Assembly: GCA_016195405.1 (NCBI GenBank)
Contig: JACPZP010000181.1
Span: 1-43,510, forward strand
Source of the DNA: Planctomycetota bacterium
GTDB lineage: Bacteria; Planctomycetota; Planctomycetia; Gemmatales; Gemmataceae
DNA length: 43,510 nt
Direction of reading: 5' to 3'
Numbering within the stretch: the first letter of the stretch is position 1; every line of letters starts with the position of its first letter. The translations under genes were made by a program, and so were the position numbers. The notes below the pieces were generated by a model. The model was not told the DNA's origin. It saw only the letters and a list, made by a program, of their open reading frames with translations, and made no database searches. Shown here one piece after another: positions 8,870 through 16,232 of the stretch.

Positions 8870-9808
8870 ATGAATCCTGCATTACGGGCGCTCTTGGGCG
8901 GCATCGTCGATTACGCGGGCCTTTTTCCGCCGGCGCAGTTGCCGCTCGAGCCGGCGATCCGCAATTACGCCCGCTACCGCACCGAGCCGGAAAGCTGGAT
9001 GTTTGGGCGGTTCATCATCCCGGCCAGCAAGCTGACGGAGCTGACGCCTCTGGGCCGGGAGCTATTCCGCGGGCAGACACCGTTCTGTTTCTCGGTGCTT
9101 GGCCGAAGCGGGAGAAACGACGCCGACTTCCAAGCGGCCGTCAAGCAGGATTTGACAGACATTGAGGGCTTCCGCGAGACATTTGGTTCGAACGTGCTGG
9201 TCGAAGCCTATGAAGTGAAATTGCCGACGGTGAAGTTAGCCGATAGCGCCTTGGTGAACTTGATTGGCACCACTGCAAAACTCTTCAAAGGTGATCGGGA
9301 ACGCGGTGCGGTTGCGTTTTTCGAATCACCCAACACCGACCGAAACTCGTTGGATGCGGTGATTGGCGCGCTCGCTCGCGATCATTGTTCCGGCTTCAAA
9401 CTGCGCACGGGCGGCCTCGAAGCAGGCGCTTTTCCCGCGGTGGATGAGGTCGCCCACGTCCTCGCCGCGTGCCGGTCTGCCGGCGTTCCGTTCAAGGCGA
9501 CGGCCGGACTGCACCATCCCGTCCGCCATTACAACGCCGACGTGCAGACCAAAATGCATGGCTTCCTCAACGTCTTCGGCGGCGGTTGCCTGGCGTATGC
9601 GCACAAGCTAAGCGAAATGGAGCTTCAGGAGATCATCGCCGACGAGGATTCGACTCACTTCTCGATCGACCAGGATGGTCTGCGTTGGAAGGACCTGCGT
9701 GTGGCGATGGCAGACATCGTACAGGCGCGGCGAGAGTCCGTCACTTCATTCGGCAGTTGCAGCTTCGACGAGCCGCGCGACGATCTGCGCGGGATGAAAT
9801 GGCTGTGA
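8870..9808 (+). CDS. conserved hypothetical protein (planctomycete-type)
   Basis: The 312-residue protein starts MNPALRALLGGIVDYAGLFPPA and contains NYARYR and the later segment GVPFKATAGLHHPVRHY. I recall this opening from conserved hypothetical proteins in Planctomycetota and some other phyla, but no function is known to me. No signal peptide or membrane segment is seen. The alternation of short hydrophobic strands with polar helices, plus the conserved GLHHPVRH and GFLNVFGGG loops, suggests a soluble alpha/beta, possibly barrel-like fold; this is inference. The ribosome site is weak. Confidence 0.75.
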   Translation: MNPALRALLGGIVDYAGLFPPAQLPLEPAIRNYARYRTEPESWMFGRFIIPASKLTELTPLGRELFRGQTPFCFSVLGRSGRNDADFQAAVKQDLTDIEGFRETFGSNVLVEAYEVKLPTVKLADSALVNLIGTTAKLFKGDRERGAVAFFESPNTDRNSLDAVIGALARDHCSGFKLRTGGLEAGAFPAVDEVAHVLAACRSAGVPFKATAGLHHPVRHYNADVQTKMHGFLNVFGGGCLAYAHKLSEMELQEIIADEDSTHFSIDQDGLRWKDLRVAMADIVQARRESVTSFGSCSFDEPRDDLRGMKWL

Positions 9809-9841
9809 CGTATGACGGCGCTTCGGGTCATAACCTTTGTA

Positions 9842-10375
9842 CTATCCCTGCCGGACGGGCGCCATTACCTGTTGCGCCTTGGCGCGAATGAACGCCTCCA
9901 GCTCCGGCGACACCAGCGAGTCGGGCACGAGGATCTGGCCGCCGCTGGAGAGCTGCAAGAGCCAAAAGCCTGGAAAAACATTGACTTCGTCCAACTCTGT
10001 CCAGGCGCCTTCACCGCGGAAGGACTCCGCTTCCAGGCGAACGCGCTCGTCGCTGAACTCGATGCGGACGCGCCGATCGCTCGTATGCAGCGCCAAAAGC
10101 GCGCTCATCGCGGCCCCGCGAGCGCTCCAGACGCGGCGATAGATGGCGCCGATTACGAACAGCGCCAGCAAGCATATCAGGCCGCCGCCGACCCCAGGCA
10201 GAATCCAGCCCTCCAGTCCCAACCAGATGATGAGGGCCGCAAAAACGACGGCGCCGGCGAACAGCGGCACATCGCGCCGCCAACCGCGCCGCAATTCCCA
10301 GGGCACCAGCGTGCGCTGGACCTTGGTCGCCAGTTCGCTCGTTAGCTCGTATTCGATGGCGTGCAGTGGTTCCAT
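9842..10375 (-). CDS. YcxB-like membrane protein
   Basis: The 177-residue product (ATG at 10375; an in-frame TTG lies 6 bases upstream) has an N-terminal soluble stretch, two closely spaced hydrophobic segments at about residues 40-78, then a C-terminal beta-rich domain with RVRIEFSDERVRLEAESF and AWTELDEVNVFPGFWLL. This layout matches the YcxB-like family, whose function is not established. A second protein of the same layout is encoded at 12249-12782, so the two may be distant paralogues. It converges on the conserved hypothetical with a 33-bp gap. Confidence 0.6.
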   Translation of the reverse strand: MEPLHAIEYELTSELATKVQRTLVPWELRRGWRRDVPLFAGAVVFAALIIWLGLEGWILPGVGGGLICLLALFVIGAIYRRVWSARGAAMSALLALHTSDRRVRIEFSDERVRLEAESFRGEGAWTELDEVNVFPGFWLLQLSSGGQILVPDSLVSPELEAFIRAKAQQVMAPVRQG

Positions 10376-10439
10376 GCTCAACTATACACCACTCTCGAAA
10401 CGTCGCTGTGGTGACGAATGCTAAGACAAATAATGCTGT

Positions 10440-10742
10440 TTATGCGCGAACCCTTGTCGCGAACAAGCTTCCCACGGAAACTTTACGCCCCAGGTAGTAG
10501 AACTGGCCACCTTGACGAACTTCATACCGCAGATTTATCTCCACAAAGCGCAGTGCAAGAATCAACGCCTGCCACGAATCGACGCCGAATACTCGAAGGC
10601 CCCTGTGATCGAGACCAGTGAAACGGACTGGGCAATACCAATCGACTTTCGAGGGACGCGGCATTCCGATTGTCACATGGAACGGCTTGCGTCGGCCTGG
10701 GCCTCTCGCCAACTGCAGTTTCAACTTTGCGGCATTGCTCAT
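10440..10742 (-). CDS. small hypothetical protein (DUF6968-like)
   Basis: This 100-residue ORF has a good ribosome site (GAGGGA about 6 bases before ATG). Its layout, a short beta-rich first half with WYCPVRFTGL, then GVDSWQALILALRFVEINLRY, resembles small DUF6968-type proteins; the match is from memory and tentative. No membrane segment or catalytic motif is seen. It follows the YdeI-like fragment by 25 bases and may belong to the same minus-strand transcript. Confidence 0.5.
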   Translation of the reverse strand: MSNAAKLKLQLARGPGRRKPFHVTIGMPRPSKVDWYCPVRFTGLDHRGLRVFGVDSWQALILALRFVEINLRYEVRQGGQFYYLGRKVSVGSLFATRVRA

Positions 10743-10767
10743 TTCACGTCCCTCGCATCTATCGCGT

Positions 10768-10902
10768 TCACTTCGCTCCCTTTCTTACCAGAAACTGCCG
10801 AATTCTCCGTCCGCTTGCCGAATCCTCGATCAGCTGTTTCAGCCGCTTCATGCGCGTCTCGGCCTTCTTGGCGCAAATCACCCACCAGTTGGCGGTAGTC
10901 AT
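10768..10902 (-). pseudogene. C-terminal fragment of a YdeI/OmpD-associated family gene
   Basis: A 44-residue ORF starts inside the stop of the exonuclease gene (ATGA overlap). Its sequence AKKAETRMKRLKQLIEDSA followed by GRRI matches the conserved C-terminal tail of YdeI/OmpD-associated proteins, which are normally 150-200 residues. The upstream bases in another frame read DYRQLVG, the residues expected just before this tail, so the fragment appears to have lost its main domain and also to be frameshifted. It could still be translated by coupling, but as a functional YdeI it is incomplete. Confidence 0.6.
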
Positions 10903-12074
10903 GGGGATTTCTCGGGCAACACGAGGTCGGCCAAGAGGGCGAAGTGGTCGGATGGGAAGATGTTTTTGGGCTTAACGTCCAGAACGCGATGATCGTTGAC
11001 GCCCCACTTCGAGTCTACGAGGATGCCGTCGATACACCACAGGCCGATGCCGTACAACTGGAAGGTCGGCTTGCCGGTGGGTTTGCCGGCGCGCTCCGCG
11101 CTGTCGGCCAACCCCGCCTCGAGAAAGAGCCTGCGGCTCGGAACCGAGGGCGAGGCATTGAAATCGGCGGTGAGCAGGATCGCATCCGCACGGTCGCCGG
11201 CGGTCATGTGTGCGAGGATCAGCTTGGCGGCCGTCATGCGGGGCGACTCCGTCAAATAGAGGTGGGTGTTGTAAACCCGCAAAGTGCGGCCCACGACGTT
11301 ATCGCGCAGGCGAACCCAGGTGCAGATCCGTTTTACGTCGAGCGCCGAGCCGGCGCGCGGTTGATCGATGGGCTCTTCCAGCCAAAACGTGTTGCCATCG
11401 ATCTGTTCGAAGCGTTGCCGGTTGAAGTAGATGGCACAGTGCTCGCCGACAGACTCGCCATTCGGGTTGATGCCATCGCGGCCGATGCCGACGCGGTGGT
11501 GGCCGGGCAATGTCTCCTCGAGGAACGCCACCTGTTCCGGAGTCGCTTCCTGCACGCACAGGATATCGGGCTGGACCTCGTCGAGGGCCGCCCGCAGGGC
11601 GTGTTTCCGCGCAGGCCAGTCGAACCGCTTCCACGGCAGGCCTTCGTCCTGGCCGCAATGGATGTTCCAAGTGACCACCCGGATGAATGCCGGGTCGGCC
11701 TTCGGCGGCGGGACGGGTCCGCCTGGGCAGAACGCCAACCACAAGATCAGCCCAAGCCAACACCCAAGGACACCGATGAACAAGAGCCGTGCCCAGCCGC
11801 GAATCCGCCGGAACCAGCGCTGGCGGCTGGTGAGCGACGTGGGAAGAGGCTGAGCTTTACGTTGCAGGCCCAGGGTAAGCCATACAAGGAACACGGCAAC
11901 CGCAGCAAAAGTCCACCAAATGAAGCCAAACGCGGGGAGGCCGGCAATCGCCACGACGCAGACGCCGAGGAGAAGGGCATATGCAGCTACGGTAAGGACC
12001 ATCGCAAGCAGCGTCGGTTCCCGGACTTCTTGGCCCAATACGATGCGCCGTCTGATCAGGGGGTTAGCTCTCAC
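10899..12074 (-). CDS. endonuclease/exonuclease/phosphatase family protein, membrane-anchored
   Basis: The 391-residue product starts at a GTG (12074) that overlaps the end of the previous small gene. Three hydrophobic segments lie in residues 20-115, then an EEP domain with the standard motifs VVTWNIHCG, CVQEATPEQ, YNTHLYLTESPR, LTADFNASP and SDHFALLADL. These give the catalytic Asn, Glu, Asp and His of the DNase I-like fold, which acts on phosphodiester or phosphomonoester bonds in nucleic acids, lipids or sugars. Membrane anchoring makes a lipid or extracellular substrate possible. An internal ATG at about residue 25 is an alternative start. Confidence 0.85.
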   Translation of the reverse strand: MRANPLIRRRIVLGQEVREPTLLAMVLTVAAYALLLGVCVVAIAGLPAFGFIWWTFAAVAVFLVWLTLGLQRKAQPLPTSLTSRQRWFRRIRGWARLLFIGVLGCWLGLILWLAFCPGGPVPPPKADPAFIRVVTWNIHCGQDEGLPWKRFDWPARKHALRAALDEVQPDILCVQEATPEQVAFLEETLPGHHRVGIGRDGINPNGESVGEHCAIYFNRQRFEQIDGNTFWLEEPIDQPRAGSALDVKRICTWVRLRDNVVGRTLRVYNTHLYLTESPRMTAAKLILAHMTAGDRADAILLTADFNASPSVPSRRLFLEAGLADSAERAGKPTGKPTFQLYGIGLWCIDGILVDSKWGVNDHRVLDVKPKNIFPSDHFALLADLVLPEKSP

Positions 12075-12291
12075 GCGGCGTCCACCGCGGCATAGACTTG
12101 CCCTTTTGGGTCAACCACGCGAAAACTCCCCGTTCGGCATGCTCCTTGAATTCGCGGAGCAACTGCACCGTGTCGGATTCGTAGCACGGCTCGCTAGGGT
12201 CATCGACCGGGATAATTTCTCGCTCTGGACTTCGGTTGGCATGACGAATTACACTCGCCTTACGGGAATGCCGCGATCCGCGAAGAAACAA
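12064..12291 (-). CDS. short hypothetical protein
   Basis: This frame encodes 75 residues with a likely coding core DDPSEPCYESDTVQLLREFK and EHAERGVFAWLTQKGK, predicted as helices with regular charge spacing. No ATG start exists upstream of the core; TTG at 12291 is the only canonical candidate and would overlap the preceding gene by 43 bases. Its end overlaps the GTG of the EEP gene by 11 bases. The chain of overlaps suggests a compact minus-strand operon. No function is recognised. Confidence 0.45.
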   Translation of the reverse strand: MFLRGSRHSRKASVIRHANRSPEREIIPVDDPSEPCYESDTVQLLREFKEHAERGVFAWLTQKGKSMPRWTPRES

Positions 12292-12782
12292 AAAAGCCGC
12301 GACCGCAGCTCATTGCCGACGAACAACCGATCCGGGAGCCAAAACAGAGGTTGTATGGCGTTATTGCAAAATAAGAGTCCATTTCGGGCGTCGGCCACCA
12401 GCCCGATCAGCTCCCATTTCAAGTGGAGGCGGAGCGCGTCATTCTCTAAAAATACTTCTTCGGGGCTAATCCGTACCTCGCTTTCCAAGTACACTTCGGG
12501 GTGCCGACGGTAATGCCATCGCACCCGCAACGTGCGCTCAAAAGGGAAGACAAAAACAACCAATATGCAGAATATCACTACTAACATGGCCAAAAACTCG
12601 GGTCCTTTTTCAACCATGAACCACGTCAAGAGCGATCCAAGAGTCGCCGCGAACCCACGGGCCAACCACCTGATCCAAGGACGAAGAACCACACGTGAAT
12701 AGCAGCGCTGTAGCGCTACCGCGTCTGCTTCCGTGAGACGACCGCGGAAAACAAGCGGTTCCGGCCAAGTGGAGGATTCCAA
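12249..12782 (-). CDS. YcxB-like membrane protein
   Basis: The 177-residue product starts at a TTG (12782), with no ATG or GTG available before the upstream in-frame stop. Two hydrophobic segments at about residues 38-76 are followed by a beta-rich C-terminal domain with YLESEVRISPEEVFLEND and LKWELIGLVADARNGLLF, the YcxB-like pattern. It opens the set of overlapping minus-strand genes down to 10440. Its start abuts the decayed tail at 12817-12932, so its promoter region may have been reshaped by that rearrangement. Confidence 0.6.
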   Translation of the reverse strand: MESSTWPEPLVFRGRLTEADAVALQRCYSRVVLRPWIRWLARGFAATLGSLLTWFMVEKGPEFLAMLVVIFCILVVFVFPFERTLRVRWHYRRHPEVYLESEVRISPEEVFLENDALRLHLKWELIGLVADARNGLLFCNNAIQPLFWLPDRLFVGNELRSRLFCFFADRGIPVRRV

Positions 12783-12816
12783 AGAACACCCGCTCCAACG
12801 TATCGCTCAGTAAGCC

Positions 12817-12932
12817 TCATCGCGCAGAAGTTTCCGCAACCGCTCTTGGCTGATCGTCCTTTTTCTTGCCCGCGACCAGCCCCGCCGCGTAATTCACCGC
12901 ATTCCCCTGTTCCCGCGCTACTTCGGCCGGCG
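12817..12932 (-). pseudogene. duplicated tail of the TPR-like gene at 13719-14885
   Basis: On the minus strand this stretch reads AEVAREQGNAVNYAAGLVAG, almost the same as the C-terminal AEVAKEQGNAVNYVAGLIAE of the intact gene at 13719-14885, with a run-on of about 17 further residues to a TGA at 12817-12819. The DNA similarity covers about 12875-12930. There is no start or upstream domain, and it begins immediately after the stop of the PIN-toxin gene. It is the remains of a second copy of the neighbour gene. Confidence 0.8.
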
Positions 12933-13403
12933 CTAGGGACTTTGCGATGCCGACAGGCCTTTTAGAACATCCGAAGGCGATTGGGCGACAATCTTCGTAT
13001 AGCGTGCAAAGTCGCCCGTGTTGAAGGTCAGAATGTGGCTGATGCCTTGGGCTGTCATGAGGGCGACGAGTCGGGCATCGTGAACCTGAACTCCCATCAC
13101 CGCGTGATTGACCACGAGCTGTTTCCATACCGGATACGCCGCCGGGGTTTCCGAAACGATCTTGAAAAGTCGTTCGAGGAGGCGGAGCCGTTGAGCGGTC
13201 ACGGCCGCCGACAGGCCGTAACCGCCGCGAGCGGATGCAGGCCGCGTGCAGACGTTCCAGAATTCGGCAACATTCTGCGGGGCGACGACGAGCGAGTCTC
13301 CCCGTTGCTTGAGGAGGCGCAGGGCCGCCCGGACCGATGCATTCTCGGGGTCCGAACGGTTCACCAGTCGGAGGAGGATGCCGGAATCGAGTAGGACAAG
13401 CAT
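12933..13403 (-). CDS. PIN-domain toxin (VapC-type ribonuclease)
   Basis: The 156-residue protein begins MLVLLDSGILLRLVN and carries the four PIN acidic positions Asp6, Glu47 (NVAEFWN), Asp109 (VHDARLVAL) and Asp131 (NTGDFARY). VapC-type PIN proteins are magnesium-dependent RNases that cleave tRNA or rRNA when not bound by the antitoxin. Its ATG overlaps the antitoxin TAA by one base, so the two are coupled. The gene is complete. It is flanked by a duplicated fragment of a host gene on one side and the intact gene on the other. Confidence 0.88.
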   Translation of the reverse strand: MLVLLDSGILLRLVNRSDPENASVRAALRLLKQRGDSLVVAPQNVAEFWNVCTRPASARGGYGLSAAVTAQRLRLLERLFKIVSETPAAYPVWKQLVVNHAVMGVQVHDARLVALMTAQGISHILTFNTGDFARYTKIVAQSPSDVLKGLSASQSP

Positions 13404-13654
13404 TAATTATGCCCGGCGTAAATGTCTTGGCGCGAGAAGTCCGAAGGCAAAGGTGGAAACAGAGCGAGCCCCTCTGAAATCTGTTCAAGAAGAGATTCAA
13501 ACTCCTCGATCGTTGGCGCAACGCCGGGGGCAGCGATCTGGCCTGCTTCCGCAAAAAGCTGCAAATACTCGGCGAGGCGCATGTTGCGGGCTTCCGCCTG
13601 CGCGTTCAAAGTATTGAGTACCTCTTGAGCTTGTTGTTCGAGTTGAAGTGCCAT
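13403..13654 (-). CDS. VapB-type antitoxin partner of the PIN toxin
   Basis: This 83-residue ORF lies directly upstream of the PIN gene and ends in TAATG overlap with it. The N-terminal part (LEQQAQEVLNTLNAQAEARN) is a helical stretch and the C terminus PPLPSDFSRQDIYAGHN resembles the toxin-wrapping tails of VapB/Phd-type antitoxins. No clear ribbon-helix-helix or AbrB DNA-binding motif is seen, so its identity rests mainly on position and tail. Confidence 0.7.
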   Translation of the reverse strand: MALQLEQQAQEVLNTLNAQAEARNMRLAEYLQLFAEAGQIAAPGVAPTIEEFESLLEQISEGLALFPPLPSDFSRQDIYAGHN

Positions 13655-13718
13655 TGGGCAGCGACTCCCACAAACGTTGTTGTCACCATTTTATCACGTT
13701 TACAACGAACGGGCAGGC

Positions 13719-14885
13719 TCAAGCCGGACTGCGCTCCCTTTCCGCGATCAGCCCCGCCACATAATTCACCGCATTCCCCTGCTCCTTCGCCACCTCGGCC
13801 AGGGTTTGGTAGTCGCCGGTTTGTTGGCAGAGTTCGACGATGCTCGGGCACGAGACACGCGTGTCGCCGAGATGGGACAGGAACTTCTTCGCAACCGACA
13901 GTGCGTCTTGAGGACGCTTGAGTCGCAAATAAAGGTTTACCAGCACCTCCGCGGGATAGGTGCCGATGGTTTGCGGGTCGGCTTCTTCGGCTTTCTTGTG
14001 AAAGTGAGCAAGGCCGCCTTCGATGTCCTCGCCGGATAAGATCGACAGGTACGCGTCGTGATCCTGGTAGAAGTTCTCGAAGGGAGGATCGCTGTGCCCC
14101 AGGAACCGGCCCGAGAGCTTTTTGCCGTAGGCGCACAGAACGCGGGCCAGGCGCAACTCCGTCACGTCGTCGAGCTGCGAGCTTAATTGCACCACGGAGC
14201 TTAAGTGCGATAGGTCGATGTGGTAGCCGTCGTCGGCGAAAAGCCAATCGCGGCCGGCGATCAACTCTGGAATGGTGTGGGCCGTGGGTGCGAATCCCTG
14301 TTGCCGCTCGATCTCAGCCTTGAGACGGGCAGTAAGTTCATCATGAAGGCAGTGCACTAGGCGCTTGATGCAATGGCTTTTGACATCGGGCGGGAAGGGC
14401 AATTCGCCGCCGCCCATGGTGGTGATAGCGCTGCAGATGCCGTAACGCTCGAGGATCCAGTCGAAGCCTTTCTTGGGATGGACGCCTTGGTGGAAGGCGA
14501 TCTCAATGAGCGGTTGGGCGTCGTCGTTTTGGCCGGGGCCGGCGGCGTCGAGCGCCTCGAAGACCGGCGCGGTTTCGCCCAGCATGCGGTAATAGGCCCA
14601 AGCTTGCGGAATATTGCCATCGTCGAGGAAGAGTCGGCCGACCGTTCGCCCCGCTTCGCGAATGCCGTCTTCGAACGCGGGCTGCAACTCGGCGGGGATG
14701 TCTTGATTCGATCCGGTCGGCACGGGCGAGGCCCCGATTTCGTGACGCTTCTTCATGAGCAGGGCATAAAAGAGGGCGTTGTAGTCCTTGCGGTTTTTCA
14801 ACTCGCTGCACAAACGGTCGATGGCCGCGGTAGGTCCGCCGGTGGAGGCGGAGTTTTTCAGATCGTCGAAGAAGGTATGATCCAT
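13719..14885 (-). CDS. TPR-like helical-repeat hypothetical protein
   Basis: The 388-residue protein is mostly helical with repeat-like segments such as EVLVNLYLRLKRPQDALSVA, then VELCQQTGDYQTLAEVAKEQ, typical of TPR-like solenoids. It opens MDHTFFDDLKNSASTGGPTA and shows no signal peptide. I recall similar proteins in planctomycete genomes without assigned function. Its C-terminal tail is duplicated at 12817-12932, with the VapBC-type pair between. The central part has many conserved-looking His and Asp residues (FADDGYHIDLSHLSSVVQ), so a metal-dependent activity cannot be excluded. Confidence 0.75.
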   Translation of the reverse strand: MDHTFFDDLKNSASTGGPTAAIDRLCSELKNRKDYNALFYALLMKKRHEIGASPVPTGSNQDIPAELQPAFEDGIREAGRTVGRLFLDDGNIPQAWAYYRMLGETAPVFEALDAAGPGQNDDAQPLIEIAFHQGVHPKKGFDWILERYGICSAITTMGGGELPFPPDVKSHCIKRLVHCLHDELTARLKAEIERQQGFAPTAHTIPELIAGRDWLFADDGYHIDLSHLSSVVQLSSQLDDVTELRLARVLCAYGKKLSGRFLGHSDPPFENFYQDHDAYLSILSGEDIEGGLAHFHKKAEEADPQTIGTYPAEVLVNLYLRLKRPQDALSVAKKFLSHLGDTRVSCPSIVELCQQTGDYQTLAEVAKEQGNAVNYVAGLIAERERSPA

Positions 14886-15057
14886 GCGTTTCGCTCGAGA
14901 GCACAGGCTCTTTCACCGGAGTAAGCGTGGAGGGGAAAACTCTTGGGCTGGACAGAGTATCTTAGCCAAAAATGGGCAATTGCGACGAGTACCGTTAACC
15001 CAGTAAGATCCAGAGGCATGAACAATAGCTGACATCGCATGGGAATTTTTCGTGGAA

Positions 15058-15207
15058 ATGCTTATTGCCATCTGGTTGGCCTCGGCAGGTCTGTTCTTGT
15101 TCGGGCTCGTGTGTTTCGTGATCTACATGCGGACGCGCAGGCGATGGCTTTGGTGGATCGCGGTATTCGCCATGAGCTTCGGTATCGTGGGCAACTCGTT
15201 TCGGTGA
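15058..15207 (+). CDS. small two-helix membrane protein
   Basis: The ORF from ATG 15058 (alternative GTG 15052) encodes 49 residues. Two hydrophobic helices (IAIWLASAGLFLFGLVCFVI and LWWIAVFAMSFGIVG) flank a basic loop MRTRRR, which fits a hairpin with a positive cytoplasmic turn. GGGA lies 8 bases before the GTG. The product resembles no family I know. It sits in the 424-bp space between the TPR-like gene and the dioxygenase gene, which otherwise holds no obvious gene. Confidence 0.5.
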   Translation: MLIAIWLASAGLFLFGLVCFVIYMRTRRRWLWWIAVFAMSFGIVGNSFR

Positions 15208-15309
15208 AGATCGTCGTATCCCATGAGCACGGATGCGGCTTGCATCGTCAGGCTGGTTCTCACACAATTACGCAGGGCCAAAAAACCTACCACCGATCAG
15301 GAGTCCGCT

Positions 15310-16121
15310 ATGTCTTTCGGCTTGAATCTCAAAGATCCCGAGCGCAAGTTAACTTACGACGGCTATCTCAAAATCAATCAACTGCTAACGCTACAACACC
15401 TTTTGTCCGAGCCGACTCAGCACGACGAGACTCTGTTCATTATCATCCATCAGGTCTACGAGCTTTGGTTCAAGCAGCTTTTGCACGAGGCCGACGCCAT
15501 TCGCGACCGGCTCGACCGGGACCAGACGTTGGCGGCTCATCGGCTGGTGCGGCGGGCGATCGAGATCGAGCGCGTCTTGGTCAGCCAGATCGCGGTCCTC
15601 GAAACCATGACGCCGATGGACTTCCTCGCCTTCCGCGACCATCTCATGCCGGCGAGCGGCTTTCAGTCGTGGCAATTCCGCGAGCTGGAGTTTGTCTCGG
15701 GCCTCAAAGAGCCGCGTTTCCTCGCCAATTATGAGCCGGGTTCGCGGGAGAGAGAGAGCGGCTGGAGGCGCGGTTGGCGGCGCCGACTTTGGCCGACGCG
15801 TTTTATGCTTTGTTGGGGCGGCGCGGCTTCACGCTGCCTGCCGACGATCACCCGAAACGCCTGGAAGAACTGCGGCGAATTTACGAAGACGCGGATCGCC
15901 ACTACGATTTGTTTCTACTGGCCGAGAGTCTCATCGAATACGACGAGGCGTTCCTGTTATGGCGGCTAACGCACGTGAAGATGGTGGAGCGGATGATCGG
16001 CACCAAGACCGGCACCGGCGGCAGCGAAGGGGCGGCCTATCTGAGACAGACCGTCGATCGCAAGTTTTTCCCTGATCTGTGGGAATTGCGGACGTCTCTG
16101 AGCAAGAAGAGTGCTTACTGA
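15310..16121 (+). pseudogene. kynA: tryptophan 2,3-dioxygenase, frameshifted
   Basis: ATG 15310 has AGGAG 8 bases upstream. The first frame encodes IIIHQVYELWFKQLLHEAD and FQSWQFRELEFVSG, which are diagnostic for heme-dependent tryptophan 2,3-dioxygenase, the first step of the kynurenine pathway. The second half, WRLTHVKMVERMIG then TGTGGSEGAAYL and a C-terminal FFPDLWELRTSL, is in a different frame. The change lies in a GA tract at 15748-15758. Removing one GA unit restores RERERLEARLAAPTLADAF and a 269-residue protein of normal family length, with both heme-pocket His. As written, the product would be truncated and carry the wrong tail after residue ~149. It may be a true mutation, a slippage switch or a sequence error. 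Confidence 0.9.
15748..15758 (+). repeat. GA dinucleotide tract (GA)5G at the kynA frameshift
   Basis: Five GA units plus G, exactly at the point where the dioxygenase reading frame changes. Loss of one unit (2 bases) restores the frame. Confidence 0.9.
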
Positions 16122-16232
16122 AGCGCGTCGTAAGCACAAGAATTCATTTTTTCAGAACACACAGGCAACTCCTGAAACGCATTTTTCGTTCATGTAACGA
16201 ATCCTGGCTCTGTGTCTCTGCGTCTCTGTGGT

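Noticed and set aside
10944..12095. 383-codon plus-strand ORF opposite the EEP gene
   Set aside because: The minus strand carries all EEP motifs; the plus frame is a long GC-driven shadow.
16140..16232. Terminator or RNA gene after kynA
   Set aside because: A T-run is present near 16148 but no stable stem precedes it, and the CTCTGTGTCTCTGCG run is low complexity only.
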